From Natribacillus halophilus (GTDB taxonomy: Bacteria; Bacillota; Bacilli; Bacillales; Marinococcaceae): 64,000 bases of DNA. The notes under the pieces are model-generated. The model was not told the DNA's origin and made no database searches. It was given only the letters and a program-made list of their open reading frames with translations. The DNA is taken from the NCBI RefSeq assembly GCF_900100185.1, contig NZ_FNEN01000004.1:160505-224504 (forward strand), in the 5' to 3' direction. This document shows positions 44,237 through 52,462 of the stretch, piece after piece; the first letter of the stretch is position 1, and every line of letters starts with the position of its first letter. Position numbers and translations under genes: made by a program.

Positions 44237-45589
44237 ATGAATATTGTAAACATCGATGAAAAACCCGTGCCGATTAGCAGCGATATTCGTAATGCGTTCA
44301 TCGATTTCAGCAAAATGAACGTCTCGATAGTCGAACTGCGATCAACGTTTCAAGAGTTAAAAATGCTCAAACACCTGCGAAACGCTGGCATTACGAAGTC
44401 ATTCGGCTTTTCTTGCGGATATCTTTTTCAGTTGGTCTTCTGTTTAATTTTTGAACATCAAAACTGGTTTCAATTTCTTGAAAGCAAGAAATCGGATGAG
44501 TCTCCAGCTAAGGACACGGTTTATCGATTTTTGGACGAACCCACCTTTGCATGGCGTCGATTTCTTCTCTTTCTGAGTGCCCACACGATTGGAAAAGTGA
44601 CAAGGTTAACCCGTCATGATCGGCCAAAAGTGTTTGTGCTAGACGATTCCGCTTACGATCGCAACCGAAGTAAAAAGGTGAAATTATTAGCCCGTTGTTT
44701 TGATCATGCTTCTCAAAAGATGCGCTATTACAAAGGGTTTCGAATGCTCACGTTAGGATGGACAGATGGAGCAACCTTTCTGCCTGTCGACTTCTCGTTG
44801 CTCAGTTCTAAAAAATCGTGTATCAACGGCATTTCTGGTCACATTGATAAACGGACCTCTGGTTATAAAAGACGACTGGAAGCCCTGCAATCAGCTCCAG
44901 AACAAATTCCGAGCATGCTTCAAAGAGCGACGAAAGCAGGCATTGATGCCTCCTACGTACTGATGGACAGTTGGTTTACACAGCCGCCATTGATCCAAGC
45001 CATCACGGAACAGGGCCTCGACGTCATCGGCATGGTCAAGAAAATGAAACAGCGTTATATCGTGGACGGCAAGCAGGTTGATTTAGAACAACTCTACCGC
45101 CTCGCTGTCCCAAGAACCGGGAAAAAGGCGTTGCTTCGCTCCATTCATACAACGATGGCCAACGGGGTTCCTGTCAAAGTTGTTTTTGTCCGCAATCGAA
45201 ATAAAAAGAGTGACTGGCTGGCGATTCTGAGTACAGATTGTACATTAAGCGATCAGGAGATCATCCGCATTTACGGCATGCGGTGGGATATTGAGGTGTT
45301 TTTCAAAACGAGCAAGTCCCTTTTAAAGTTGCAAAAAGAGTTCCAAGGGCGCTCGTATGATTCCCTGATCAGCCATACGACCATTGTTTTCGCTCGATAT
45401 ATCGTACTGGCATGGCAAAACCGATGCAGCACCGACCAAAGAACGCTTGGCGGTATGTTTTATGACGTCTGTGATGAAGTGAGTGAGCTCGATTGGGCCG
45501 TAGCTCTCCAGCAGCTTATCGAGCTTCTTGAAGATGTCTTCAACAACAGCAACAAGAAAATGAAAACATTCATCAAAAGTCAACTCTAA
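44237..45589 (+). CDS. IS4-family transposase
   Basis: 450 aa DDE transposase. Catalytic Asp residues are in VFVLDDSAYDR and YVLMDSWF; the IS4 signature Y-(2)-R-(3)-E-(6)-K is exact in YGMRWDIEVFFKTSK. The ORF is intact and may be active. Its ATG is one base after the stop of the dehydrogenase gene, so the left end of the element cannot lie in a normal leader; terminal inverted repeats and target duplication were not found. Confidence 0.93.
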   Translation: MNIVNIDEKPVPISSDIRNAFIDFSKMNVSIVELRSTFQELKMLKHLRNAGITKSFGFSCGYLFQLVFCLIFEHQNWFQFLESKKSDESPAKDTVYRFLDEPTFAWRRFLLFLSAHTIGKVTRLTRHDRPKVFVLDDSAYDRNRSKKVKLLARCFDHASQKMRYYKGFRMLTLGWTDGATFLPVDFSLLSSKKSCINGISGHIDKRTSGYKRRLEALQSAPEQIPSMLQRATKAGIDASYVLMDSWFTQPPLIQAITEQGLDVIGMVKKMKQRYIVDGKQVDLEQLYRLAVPRTGKKALLRSIHTTMANGVPVKVVFVRNRNKKSDWLAILSTDCTLSDQEIIRIYGMRWDIEVFFKTSKSLLKLQKEFQGRSYDSLISHTTIVFARYIVLAWQNRCSTDQRTLGGMFYDVCDEVSELDWAVALQQLIELLEDVFNNSNKKMKTFIKSQL

Positions 45590-45897
45590 CAATGGATCGC
45601 GGGTCTACCCAATTATATCAAGGTGTACATGCCTTATTTGGGCTGCGAAAGTTGAGTTATTTATCTATCTATAGCTAAAAGTGATGCAGTGACTCAGTGA
45701 TGCATTGTTAATTTTCTTAAATATACTCCTTATCGAGCAGCTATTCACAATAAATCTCAAAGGGATTCTGTAAAGTGGAGATAATATGGGGATTTTTGGT
45801 GTATCATCAAGATAAAACACTCGGGGGAGCTAGAAGCATTGGTGTTAAACTGCTCGCTAGTACTCCCCCGTAAGTTGTATGTCGCTTTTACATAAAT
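45590..45897. repeat. Gap after the IS4 transposase with a long inverted repeat
   Basis: No ORF. An inverted repeat with arms CGGGGGAGCTAG (45822-45833) and CTAGTACTCCCCCG (45857-45870) could form a strong stem around 23 bases; on the minus strand it lies 30 bases past the end of the aldehyde dehydrogenase and may end that transcript, though no T tract follows directly. Confidence 0.55.
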
Positions 45898-47322
45898 CTA
45901 AACGCCTATAGAAATATACTTCACTTCCAAATACTCTTCAATTCCATGGTGACCACCCTCTCGTCCTAGACCACTTTCTTTCATTCCCCCGAATGGCGCC
46001 TGCGGCACAGAAGGAAGCCCGTCATTGACGCCTACGATGCCGTACTCCAATCCTTCACTCACACGTACGGCTTTACCGATGTTTTCCGAAAAAACATAAG
46101 CTGCTAAGCCGTAGGGGGAGTTGTTTGCTCGCTGAATGACTTCTTCTTCAGTTTGAAAAGAAGCAATGGGTGCGACGGGACCAAAGGTTTCTTCATTCAT
46201 GCAAAGCATGTTGTCGGTGGCCCCAGATATAATGGTTGGTTCAAAATATTGGCCCTCGTTTTCCACGAAGCTATTTCCGCCGATTAATACCTCTCCACCT
46301 TTTGCAGCCGCATCATCTAGATGATTCTGGACTTTTTCAATCGCTTGTTTATTAATCAATGGGCCGAGGTCAACGTTTTCTTCTAATCCGTTTCCTGTCT
46401 TTATATTTGCAACGGCAGCTTTGAATTTTTCGCTGAAAGTTTCAAGGACCGATGCTTGTACATACACCCGGTTCGTACAAATGCACGTTTGTCCTGAATT
46501 TCGGAATTTAGAGCCGATTAGCTGTTCCACGGCTTTGTCTAAATCCGCATCTTCCATGACGATAAACGGTGCGTGTCCGCCAAGTTCAAGCGACACCTTT
46601 TTAACCGTTTCAGCGGCTCCTTTCATTAATTGTTTTCCAACTTCAGTGGAGCCTGTAAAAGTGATCTTTCGGACACGTTCGGCCTCAATCCATGTATCCC
46701 CGATCTCTTGTGGATTGCCGGTGATAAAATTGACTACTCCTGCAGGGATTCCGGCTTCTTCAGCGAGTTCTGCCAATTTCAAAGCAGTCAGAGGTGTTTC
46801 CTCTGCCGGTTTAATTACTGCTGTACAACCTGCGGCGAGGGCCGGAGCCACTTTACGGGTGATCATCGCTGCCGGGAAGTTCCATGGGGTGATAGCTGCC
46901 ACCACACCGACCGGTTGTTTTTGGACAAATATTCGTTTATTCGTGTGAGAAGCGGGAATAGTCTCGCCGTAAATTCGCTTGGCCTCTTCGGCATACCACG
47001 AGATAAAACCGTTGGCATACCCGACTTCACCGATCGCTTCATTTAGAGGTTTTCCTTGCTCCATGGTCATGATTTTTCCAATTTTTTCTTTGTTTTCTTC
47101 GATTAATTGATGCCATTTAGCTAAAAATTGGCTGCGTTCTTGAGCCGTTAATACGGACCAGGTTTCAAATGCAGCATGAGCAGCTTCTACGGCTTGCTCT
47201 GCTTCGTTCCTGCCGCCGTTCGGCACCGTTGCGATCACTTCCTTCGTTGCAGGATTAACGACGTCGAAATGCTCCAGTTCTTCTCCCTGCCAGTGGTTGT
47301 TAATATAAATTTTTTGATTCAT
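45898..47322 (-). CDS. gabD: Succinate-semialdehyde dehydrogenase (NAD(P)+)
   Basis: 474 aa aldehyde dehydrogenase oxidising succinate semialdehyde to succinate. Conserved TPWNFPAAMITRKVAPALAA, FTGSTEVGK, LELGGHAPF and the nucleophile Cys280 in GQTCICTNR, followed by FGPVAPIA. The close match to GabD-type signatures supports the substrate, and an iron alcohol dehydrogenase in the same regulon could supply it. Transcribed away from the LacI gene, with operator TGAATGCGTATTCA upstream. Confidence 0.9.
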   Translation of the reverse strand: MNQKIYINNHWQGEELEHFDVVNPATKEVIATVPNGGRNEAEQAVEAAHAAFETWSVLTAQERSQFLAKWHQLIEENKEKIGKIMTMEQGKPLNEAIGEVGYANGFISWYAEEAKRIYGETIPASHTNKRIFVQKQPVGVVAAITPWNFPAAMITRKVAPALAAGCTAVIKPAEETPLTALKLAELAEEAGIPAGVVNFITGNPQEIGDTWIEAERVRKITFTGSTEVGKQLMKGAAETVKKVSLELGGHAPFIVMEDADLDKAVEQLIGSKFRNSGQTCICTNRVYVQASVLETFSEKFKAAVANIKTGNGLEENVDLGPLINKQAIEKVQNHLDDAAAKGGEVLIGGNSFVENEGQYFEPTIISGATDNMLCMNEETFGPVAPIASFQTEEEVIQRANNSPYGLAAYVFSENIGKAVRVSEGLEYGIVGVNDGLPSVPQAPFGGMKESGLGREGGHHGIEEYLEVKYISIGV

Positions 47323-47376
47323 GCTTATACCCGCCTTTTCTTTAAAGAATTATAAAGTACCCTCACTCTTTAACTT

Positions 47377-47390
47377 TGAATGCGTATTCA
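47377..47390. promoter_or_regulatory. LacI-type operator of the gabD-like gene
   Basis: TGAATGCGTATTCA, one base from a perfect palindrome, between the minus-strand promoter and the aldehyde dehydrogenase start. Confidence 0.75.
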
Positions 47391-47401
47391 TAACTAATTT
47401 C

Positions 47402-47430
47402 ATTATAAACATACAAGGTCAAAAAGTAAA
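47402..47430 (-). promoter_or_regulatory. Probable promoter of the gabD-like gene
   Basis: On the minus strand TTTACT (47425-47430) and TATAAT (47402-47407) are 17 bases apart; the operator at 47377-47390 lies just downstream. Confidence 0.55.
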
Positions 47431-47465
47431 TATGTCAATAATTAACGCAAGTAAGCTCTTACATA

Positions 47466-47524
47466 TTGACAAAAAAGTGACTTCGTTTTAATATTATAGC
47501 TATAAATCTTTGAATGCGCATTCA
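47466..47524 (+). promoter_or_regulatory. Promoter and operator of the second LacI gene
   Basis: TTGACA (47466-47471), 17-base spacer, TAATAT (47489-47494), then the perfect palindrome TGAATGCGCATTCA (47511-47524). The palindrome contains an in-frame ATG (47514) that is not the start codon. Confidence 0.78.
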
Positions 47525-47540
47525 TACAAAAGGAGTCATT

Positions 47541-48539
47541 ATGGTTTCATCAAAGGATGTAGCAAACAGAGCCGGTGTTTCTCAATCAACCGTATCCCGC
47601 GTGTTAAATGAACCTGACAGAGTAACTAAAGCCAATCTGGAAAAAGTCAGGAATGCTATGAAGGAATTGAATTATCGTCCTAACACCATAGCGAGATCTC
47701 TTGTTAACAAACGAACGAAAACGATTGCATTAATTTCCGGGCCCTTACACAATCCTTTTTTCGTGGATACAACAACCTCAATCGTTAATTACGCCAATGA
47801 AAATGGCTACCAAACCAACGTCTTTTTTGCAAACGATGAAGACAACTTGTCTATTTATGAATCGGTACTGTCAGCGCAAGTGGATGGTATGATCATATCC
47901 TCCATATTTATGGATGATCCGGTTTACAAGGACCTGATGTCTTTAAAGACGCCCTATATTATGTTTAACCGGAAACATAACAAAGGAGGGAACTTTGTAG
48001 AAATAGATAACGAAAAAGCAGGGGAAATGGCCGCTCAACATTTATTGGAATTGGGTCACCAGAGAATTGGTTTTATTGGAGGCCCATTGCATACATCTAC
48101 CTTTTATGGAAGGCATGCCGGATTTGTGAGAGAAATGCAAAGGAACCAAATGACTATTGACGAGCACTTAGTCAGGGAAACGGATACAAGCGAAAAAAGG
48201 GTTAAGGAAGCCGTTCTAATGATGTTGAGTAGAAAAAATAAACCAACGGCTATATTTGCCAGCACAGATTCAATTGCTTTATTTGTGATCGACATCTTAA
48301 TCGAATTAGAGTACAGCATTCCAGAAGACATTAGTATTTGCGGCATGGATAACATACGAATTTCAAGTCATCATTCCTTTAAACTGACAACAATAGGCCT
48401 GCAGATAAACACAAATTTAGGAAGGTTAGGGATTGAGTATCTAATCGATGCAATTGAGGGCGACCAATCGTCTCAAAAACCTGTGCAAATTACTTTAGAT
48501 CCTGTTTTGTATCAAAGAAACACGACTCGTAAATTATAA
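47541..48539 (+). CDS. LacI-family regulator of the 4-hydroxybutyrate-type cluster
   Basis: 332 aa regulator with the LacI DNA-binding domain (SSKDVANRAGVSQSTVSRVL and hinge NYRPNTIARSLV) and an effector domain ending LDPVLYQRNTTRKL. ATG at 47541 was selected because AAAGGAG precedes it and the helix-turn-helix starts at once. Three copies of TGAATGCGYATTCA flank it and the divergent aldehyde dehydrogenase, so it likely represses all of them. Effector unknown. Confidence 0.93.
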   Translation: MVSSKDVANRAGVSQSTVSRVLNEPDRVTKANLEKVRNAMKELNYRPNTIARSLVNKRTKTIALISGPLHNPFFVDTTTSIVNYANENGYQTNVFFANDEDNLSIYESVLSAQVDGMIISSIFMDDPVYKDLMSLKTPYIMFNRKHNKGGNFVEIDNEKAGEMAAQHLLELGHQRIGFIGGPLHTSTFYGRHAGFVREMQRNQMTIDEHLVRETDTSEKRVKEAVLMMLSRKNKPTAIFASTDSIALFVIDILIELEYSIPEDISICGMDNIRISSHHSFKLTTIGLQINTNLGRLGIEYLIDAIEGDQSSQKPVQITLDPVLYQRNTTRKL

Positions 48540-48546
48540 AACTTTG

Positions 48547-48560
48547 TGAATGCGCATTCA
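48547..48560. promoter_or_regulatory. Third operator, before the unknown protein and symporter
   Basis: Perfect palindrome TGAATGCGCATTCA eight bases after the LacI stop and 19 bases before the next start. It could control a separate start of the symporter operon or act as a road block. Confidence 0.72.
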
Positions 48561-48578
48561 AAAAATTGAGGTGAACAC

Positions 48579-49070
48579 ATGATGGAAGCCACTGTATTTG
48601 ATTGTAAAAAACAAGAGGGTTATTCCTCTTTTTATTATCCTCATTACTATACAGAGTGGATGGTTACCTATCGTTCCATTTACGGTCATCGGAAGGAGAA
48701 AGTAACTACAATGACAGATAGCGTGAGGGGAGGCAGCGGTATAGCCAATGAACTTCCTTATCTTCGCAAAGAAGATATTATTGAGTCCGACGTAATGGAA
48801 GAAAAGATAACTGAACAGGCCTCAATAGAGGAAGCATTTGAAACACTGCGCCGACATTATCTTTATAGAGCAAAATCTTGGAGTGTGCCAACGATAGAGC
48901 TTTTGGCAAGTCAATGGGTGTATATACCTTATCAATTAATCGAAAAAACCGGAAGGTTCAGCAAGAAAACAAAAACCTATTTATTCGAACCAATGTCCAA
49001 TTCCTTAGATAAAATTGATAAGTTTCCGGAGATTTATAAGTTCATAGAAGGGAAGGTAGGAAAAATATGA
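48579..49070 (+). CDS. Unknown protein (163 aa) upstream of a sodium symporter
   Basis: I do not recognise this family. The first 45 residues are rich in Tyr, His and Phe (for example YYPHYYTEWM), then an acidic stretch, and a helical C-terminal part with many Glu and Lys (ASIEEAFETLRRHYLYRAKSW). No signal peptide or membrane helix. ATG 48579 or 48582 after GAGGTG. The stop overlaps the start of a 31-aa membrane peptide (ATGA), which precedes the symporter by 13 bases, so all three are probably made together. A role in transport or its regulation is an inference from position only. Confidence 0.8.
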   Translation: MMEATVFDCKKQEGYSSFYYPHYYTEWMVTYRSIYGHRKEKVTTMTDSVRGGSGIANELPYLRKEDIIESDVMEEKITEQASIEEAFETLRRHYLYRAKSWSVPTIELLASQWVYIPYQLIEKTGRFSKKTKTYLFEPMSNSLDKIDKFPEIYKFIEGKVGKI

Positions 49071-49162
49071 ATTTTCTTGTTATTGGAGCCGTTATGATTG
49101 TCGGAACCTGGATAGGAATGGCAATTGTTCTATGGAAAACAAATTTATTAAATGATGATTAG
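49067..49162 (+). CDS. 31-aa membrane peptide, probable symporter accessory peptide
   Basis: Short ORF starting in the ATGA overlap with the gene before. It encodes a single hydrophobic helix (MNFLVIGAVMIVGTWIGMAI, about residues 2-23) and a polar tail WKTNLLNDD. Size and position directly before a sodium:solute symporter match the small accessory peptides often annotated there. Ribosome binding site GGAAGG lies eight or so bases upstream. Confidence 0.7.
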   Translation: MNFLVIGAVMIVGTWIGMAIVLWKTNLLNDD

Positions 49163-49175
49163 GGGGCGTTGAGCA

Positions 49176-50654
49176 ATGACTGATTCTATTACTATCTATT
49201 CTTGGATATTTATGGCCCTTTTCATAGCGATGATGCTTGTTCTGGGTTGGGTTGGAATGAAAAAAACAAATACAGCTGACGATTTCGCCACTGCCCGTTC
49301 AAGTTACGGCCCTTTTACGATCGCGCTTGTGATCGCTGCGGGGATTTCGAGTGGTTCCACTTTTATGGGGATGCCTGGCCTTGCCTATGATATAGGAACA
49401 CCTAGTTTGTGGTATCCATTACTTTACCCAATCGCAACAGTTATCGGGATGGTATTTGTCGCTAAAGTTATCAAAAAATACGGTGATAAATACGGGACGA
49501 GAACAATCCCGGAATTTATCGGTGAACGTTATCAAAGTGACTTCTTGCGCATAGCCTTAACGATCATTTCCATTTTATTAATCTTTTATGTCGTTTCCCA
49601 ATTTGTAGCGGCTGCCACCATGTTCCAAACGATGATGGGTGTCGAATATGAAACGGGCCTTATTATCACAGGGGTTGTTCTTTCCATCTATGTGTTTATG
49701 GGCGGCTCGCATTCGGACATTATGACGGATGCTATTCAAGGGTTTTTAATGCTTGTTGTCGCTGTTGTCGTATTTTTTTCCTTCGTTGGCAGTGTCGGTG
49801 TCGATGGTGGCTTTGGCGATATGCTCTCAACCATTGATGAAGAAAAACCGCAAGGTGGATTCAATCAATTATTCTTGCCCGGAGATGACACCTACGGTTC
49901 CTTTTGGCTAGTAGCCCTGTTGTTTATTGCCCATCTTCCTTTTGCTATACAACCACATTTAGGGAATAAATTTATGGCGGTAAAATCTGGCCGCGATCTA
50001 AAAAAACTTATCATGTATTGTACGGTCATTGCGACCACCCTTCCATTAATGGCGCTTGGCGGCATGCATGGAATCGCGGTTATAGGCAGTGATGCTGGTA
50101 TTAATCCGGATCAAATTATACCAGTTTTGTTTAGTGAAATTTTTCCGCCAGCCATAGCAGCTTTCTTTGCTATAGCGGTGTTGTCTGCTGTAATGTCGAC
50201 TTCGGATGGTCTAGTCGTTTCGATTACTCAACTGTTTGCCAATGATTTATATCGTAAAACGATCGTACCGAGGATTCAAATCACGAAAGAAAAGGCAGAA
50301 CGCAATGAACTTTTAATTAGCAGATACAGTACCTTTGTTGTTATTATTGCTGCAGTTATAGTTGGTTGGACACCACCAGAGTATTTGTCCATATTTATGT
50401 GGATTGGTATTGGTGGTATCATGTCAGCTACAGCCGGTCCAATCATCGTCGGAGCTCTATGGAAAAGAGCAACGAAACAAGCCGCCGTATCTTCACTATT
50501 GGCGGGCAATGTTGTATATTGGATTGTGTATTTGCCATTCGGTTTCGATTTTTCCAATCCATTCGGAGCAGCAGGTATAGCGGTCTTGGTCAGTATGATC
50601 GTGATGTACGTTGTTACTATGTTCACATCTCCTCCCCATAATAAATCGAAATAA
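49176..50654 (+). CDS. Sodium:solute symporter (SSS family)
   Basis: 492 aa membrane protein with about thirteen helices importing an organic solute with Na+. The N-terminal DDFATARSSYGPFTIALVIA, the GISSGSTFMGMPGLAY segment around the sodium site and the SDIMTDAIQGFLML block are typical of the SSS superfamily (PutP/PanF type). Context with succinate-semialdehyde and iron alcohol dehydrogenases suggests a C4 hydroxy-acid such as 4-hydroxybutyrate as the solute (inference). Confidence 0.92.
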   Translation: MTDSITIYSWIFMALFIAMMLVLGWVGMKKTNTADDFATARSSYGPFTIALVIAAGISSGSTFMGMPGLAYDIGTPSLWYPLLYPIATVIGMVFVAKVIKKYGDKYGTRTIPEFIGERYQSDFLRIALTIISILLIFYVVSQFVAAATMFQTMMGVEYETGLIITGVVLSIYVFMGGSHSDIMTDAIQGFLMLVVAVVVFFSFVGSVGVDGGFGDMLSTIDEEKPQGGFNQLFLPGDDTYGSFWLVALLFIAHLPFAIQPHLGNKFMAVKSGRDLKKLIMYCTVIATTLPLMALGGMHGIAVIGSDAGINPDQIIPVLFSEIFPPAIAAFFAIAVLSAVMSTSDGLVVSITQLFANDLYRKTIVPRIQITKEKAERNELLISRYSTFVVIIAAVIVGWTPPEYLSIFMWIGIGGIMSATAGPIIVGALWKRATKQAAVSSLLAGNVVYWIVYLPFGFDFSNPFGAAGIAVLVSMIVMYVVTMFTSPPHNKSK

Positions 50655-50669
50655 AAAGGAGCTGTTATT

Positions 50670-51848
50670 ATGTCTCGATCTTTTGTATCACCGCAAAAAC
50701 TTGTAACAGGAGAAGGGGGAATGCAACAGGTTCCGTCGCTCATTCATTCTTTTAATGCCCAAAAAGTGATGGTATACGCTGATCCAGGGGTTATTGATGC
50801 AGGTGTTGTTCAAAAACTTGAAACGCACTTACAAGGGCAGGGGATAGAGTATCAAATTTATTCAGAGCTTATACCGGAACCTCCGTTAGATATAGGCAAT
50901 AAAGCTTTACAGGCGGTAAAGAAATTTGATGCCGATCTTGTCATCGGAATTGGAGGAGGCAGTTCTCTTGATATTGCAAAAGCTGCCGCAGTATTAAAGG
51001 ACCATGAAGGTAATGTGGAAGATTATTTAAACCTATCCGGCACAAAATCAATCAAAGATAAAGGCTTACCTAAAATAATCATTCCTACAACATCCGGTAC
51101 TGGCGCAGAAGTAACCGATATTGCTGTTTTTTCTTTGGAAAATACGAAGGATGTCCTCACACATGAACATTTAATTGCTGATGTAGCAGTGGTGGATCCC
51201 GAATTGACTTATACGGTACCGCCGAAAATTACAGCTGCAACCGGCGTTGATGCACTCACGCACGCGGTTGAATCCTTAACTTCTGTTAATGCGACACCTT
51301 TAACCGATGCGTTGGCATTAGATGCTATTGAACGTATCTCTTCCAACATCCGAACTGCTGTATGGAATGGCGGCAATATAAAAGCACGCAGAAATATGGC
51401 GTGGGGAAGCATGATTGCCGGTTTAAGTTTTTACAACGCCGGGGTGGCTGGTGTCCATGCGCTTGCCTACCCATTAGGAGGCGTTTATAAAATTCCTCAT
51501 GGTGAAGCGAATGCTGTGCTCCTCCCATATATATACGATTTTATTTGGCCGTCTTGCATTGATAAAATGACTGTCATGGCAGAAAAATTAGGGATCAATA
51601 CAGAGTATATGAGCAAACGGGAAGCAGCTATTGCCGCAGTTCGTGAATTGAGTAATATTGTGAAAGAGGTCGGTATTCCGAGCAATTTGCAGTCATTTGG
51701 TGTTAAAGAAAATGATTTGGACTTGCTCGCGGAAGAAGGTATCAAACAGAAAAGATTACTAGATAGAAGCCCTATGCCATTTACTCAGGATGATATCCGG
51801 GATCGATATAGAGCTGCCTTTGAGGGTGAATTAAAATTCGGTGAATAA
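50670..51848 (+). CDS. Iron-containing alcohol dehydrogenase, probable 4-hydroxybutyrate dehydrogenase
   Basis: 392 aa group III alcohol dehydrogenase. GIGGGSSLDIAKAAAV is the NAD-binding turn; PTTSGTGAEVTDIAVF, HAVESLTS and HALAYPLGGVYKIPHGEANA carry the metal-binding Asp/His residues. Its product would be an aldehyde; next to a succinate-semialdehyde dehydrogenase the likely substrate is 4-hydroxybutyrate. ATG at 50670 after AAAGGAG. A hairpin follows. Confidence 0.9.
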   Translation: MSRSFVSPQKLVTGEGGMQQVPSLIHSFNAQKVMVYADPGVIDAGVVQKLETHLQGQGIEYQIYSELIPEPPLDIGNKALQAVKKFDADLVIGIGGGSSLDIAKAAAVLKDHEGNVEDYLNLSGTKSIKDKGLPKIIIPTTSGTGAEVTDIAVFSLENTKDVLTHEHLIADVAVVDPELTYTVPPKITAATGVDALTHAVESLTSVNATPLTDALALDAIERISSNIRTAVWNGGNIKARRNMAWGSMIAGLSFYNAGVAGVHALAYPLGGVYKIPHGEANAVLLPYIYDFIWPSCIDKMTVMAEKLGINTEYMSKREAAIAAVRELSNIVKEVGIPSNLQSFGVKENDLDLLAEEGIKQKRLLDRSPMPFTQDDIRDRYRAAFEGELKFGE

Positions 51849-51853
51849 CTACT

Positions 51854-51888
51854 CAATGAGCCAACACCGATGGGATGTTGGCTCATTG
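51854..51888 (+). terminator. Hairpin after the iron alcohol dehydrogenase
   Basis: Perfect 13-base stem CAATGAGCCAACA with TGTTGGCTCATTG around a 9-base loop, followed by TT and A-rich sequence. A strong stem but a weak T tract. Confidence 0.6.
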
Positions 51889-51943
51889 TTAAAAGTGACA
51901 GTTTTCTCGCCCTTTTTTGTGCCATAAGAGTCCACCGAAAGGC

Positions 51944-52264
51944 ATGGTTATAAATATGTACAAAAAAATAATAGAACCGAGGGTTTCTGAAACAGACGGT
52001 GTTGGCCATATCAATAACACCACCTTACCCGTCTGGTTGGAAGCAGCACGGAATCCAATTTTTAAATTGTTCACACCGGATGATTCATTTGACAACTGGC
52101 GAATGATTATCCTCCATACATCGATTGATTATGTAAGCCAGATTTATTTTGGAACAAATGTTGACGTGTACACATGGGTGAAGCGGATCGGGAACTCAAG
52201 CCTAGAATTAGATGAAGAGATTCATCAAAGTGGTACGATTTGTGCCCTTTCAAACCTGAAATAA
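51944..52264 (+). pseudogene. Acyl-CoA thioesterase (hot-dog fold), C-terminally truncated
   Basis: 106 aa with the 4HBT pattern: EPRVSETDGVGHINNTTLPVWLEAAR (here the catalytic Asp region in two parts, VSETDGVGHINN and WLEAARNP), then SIDYVSQIYFGTNVDVYTWV. Family members run on for another 25-30 residues; this one stops after GTICALSNLK. The loss is just before the IS4 transposase at 52.5 kb. ATG 51944 fits GAAAGG upstream; ATG 51956 is an alternative. Function is doubtful. Confidence 0.7.
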
Positions 52265-52462
52265 GAAGAAATGACATTTTTTAAATTTCACGTACTGCAT
52301 TATATATATAACAACACTAGCGTTGCATAAATATAGTTAGAAATTTCAGTAATATTGTTTACAGTCATCGAGTAAAAAAAAGATAGCCCTGAACAAAGGG
52401 TCGCTTCCAATTGGAAAAATTATACATTTAAGACCTTTAGTGCCGACAACAAGTGATGTTTT

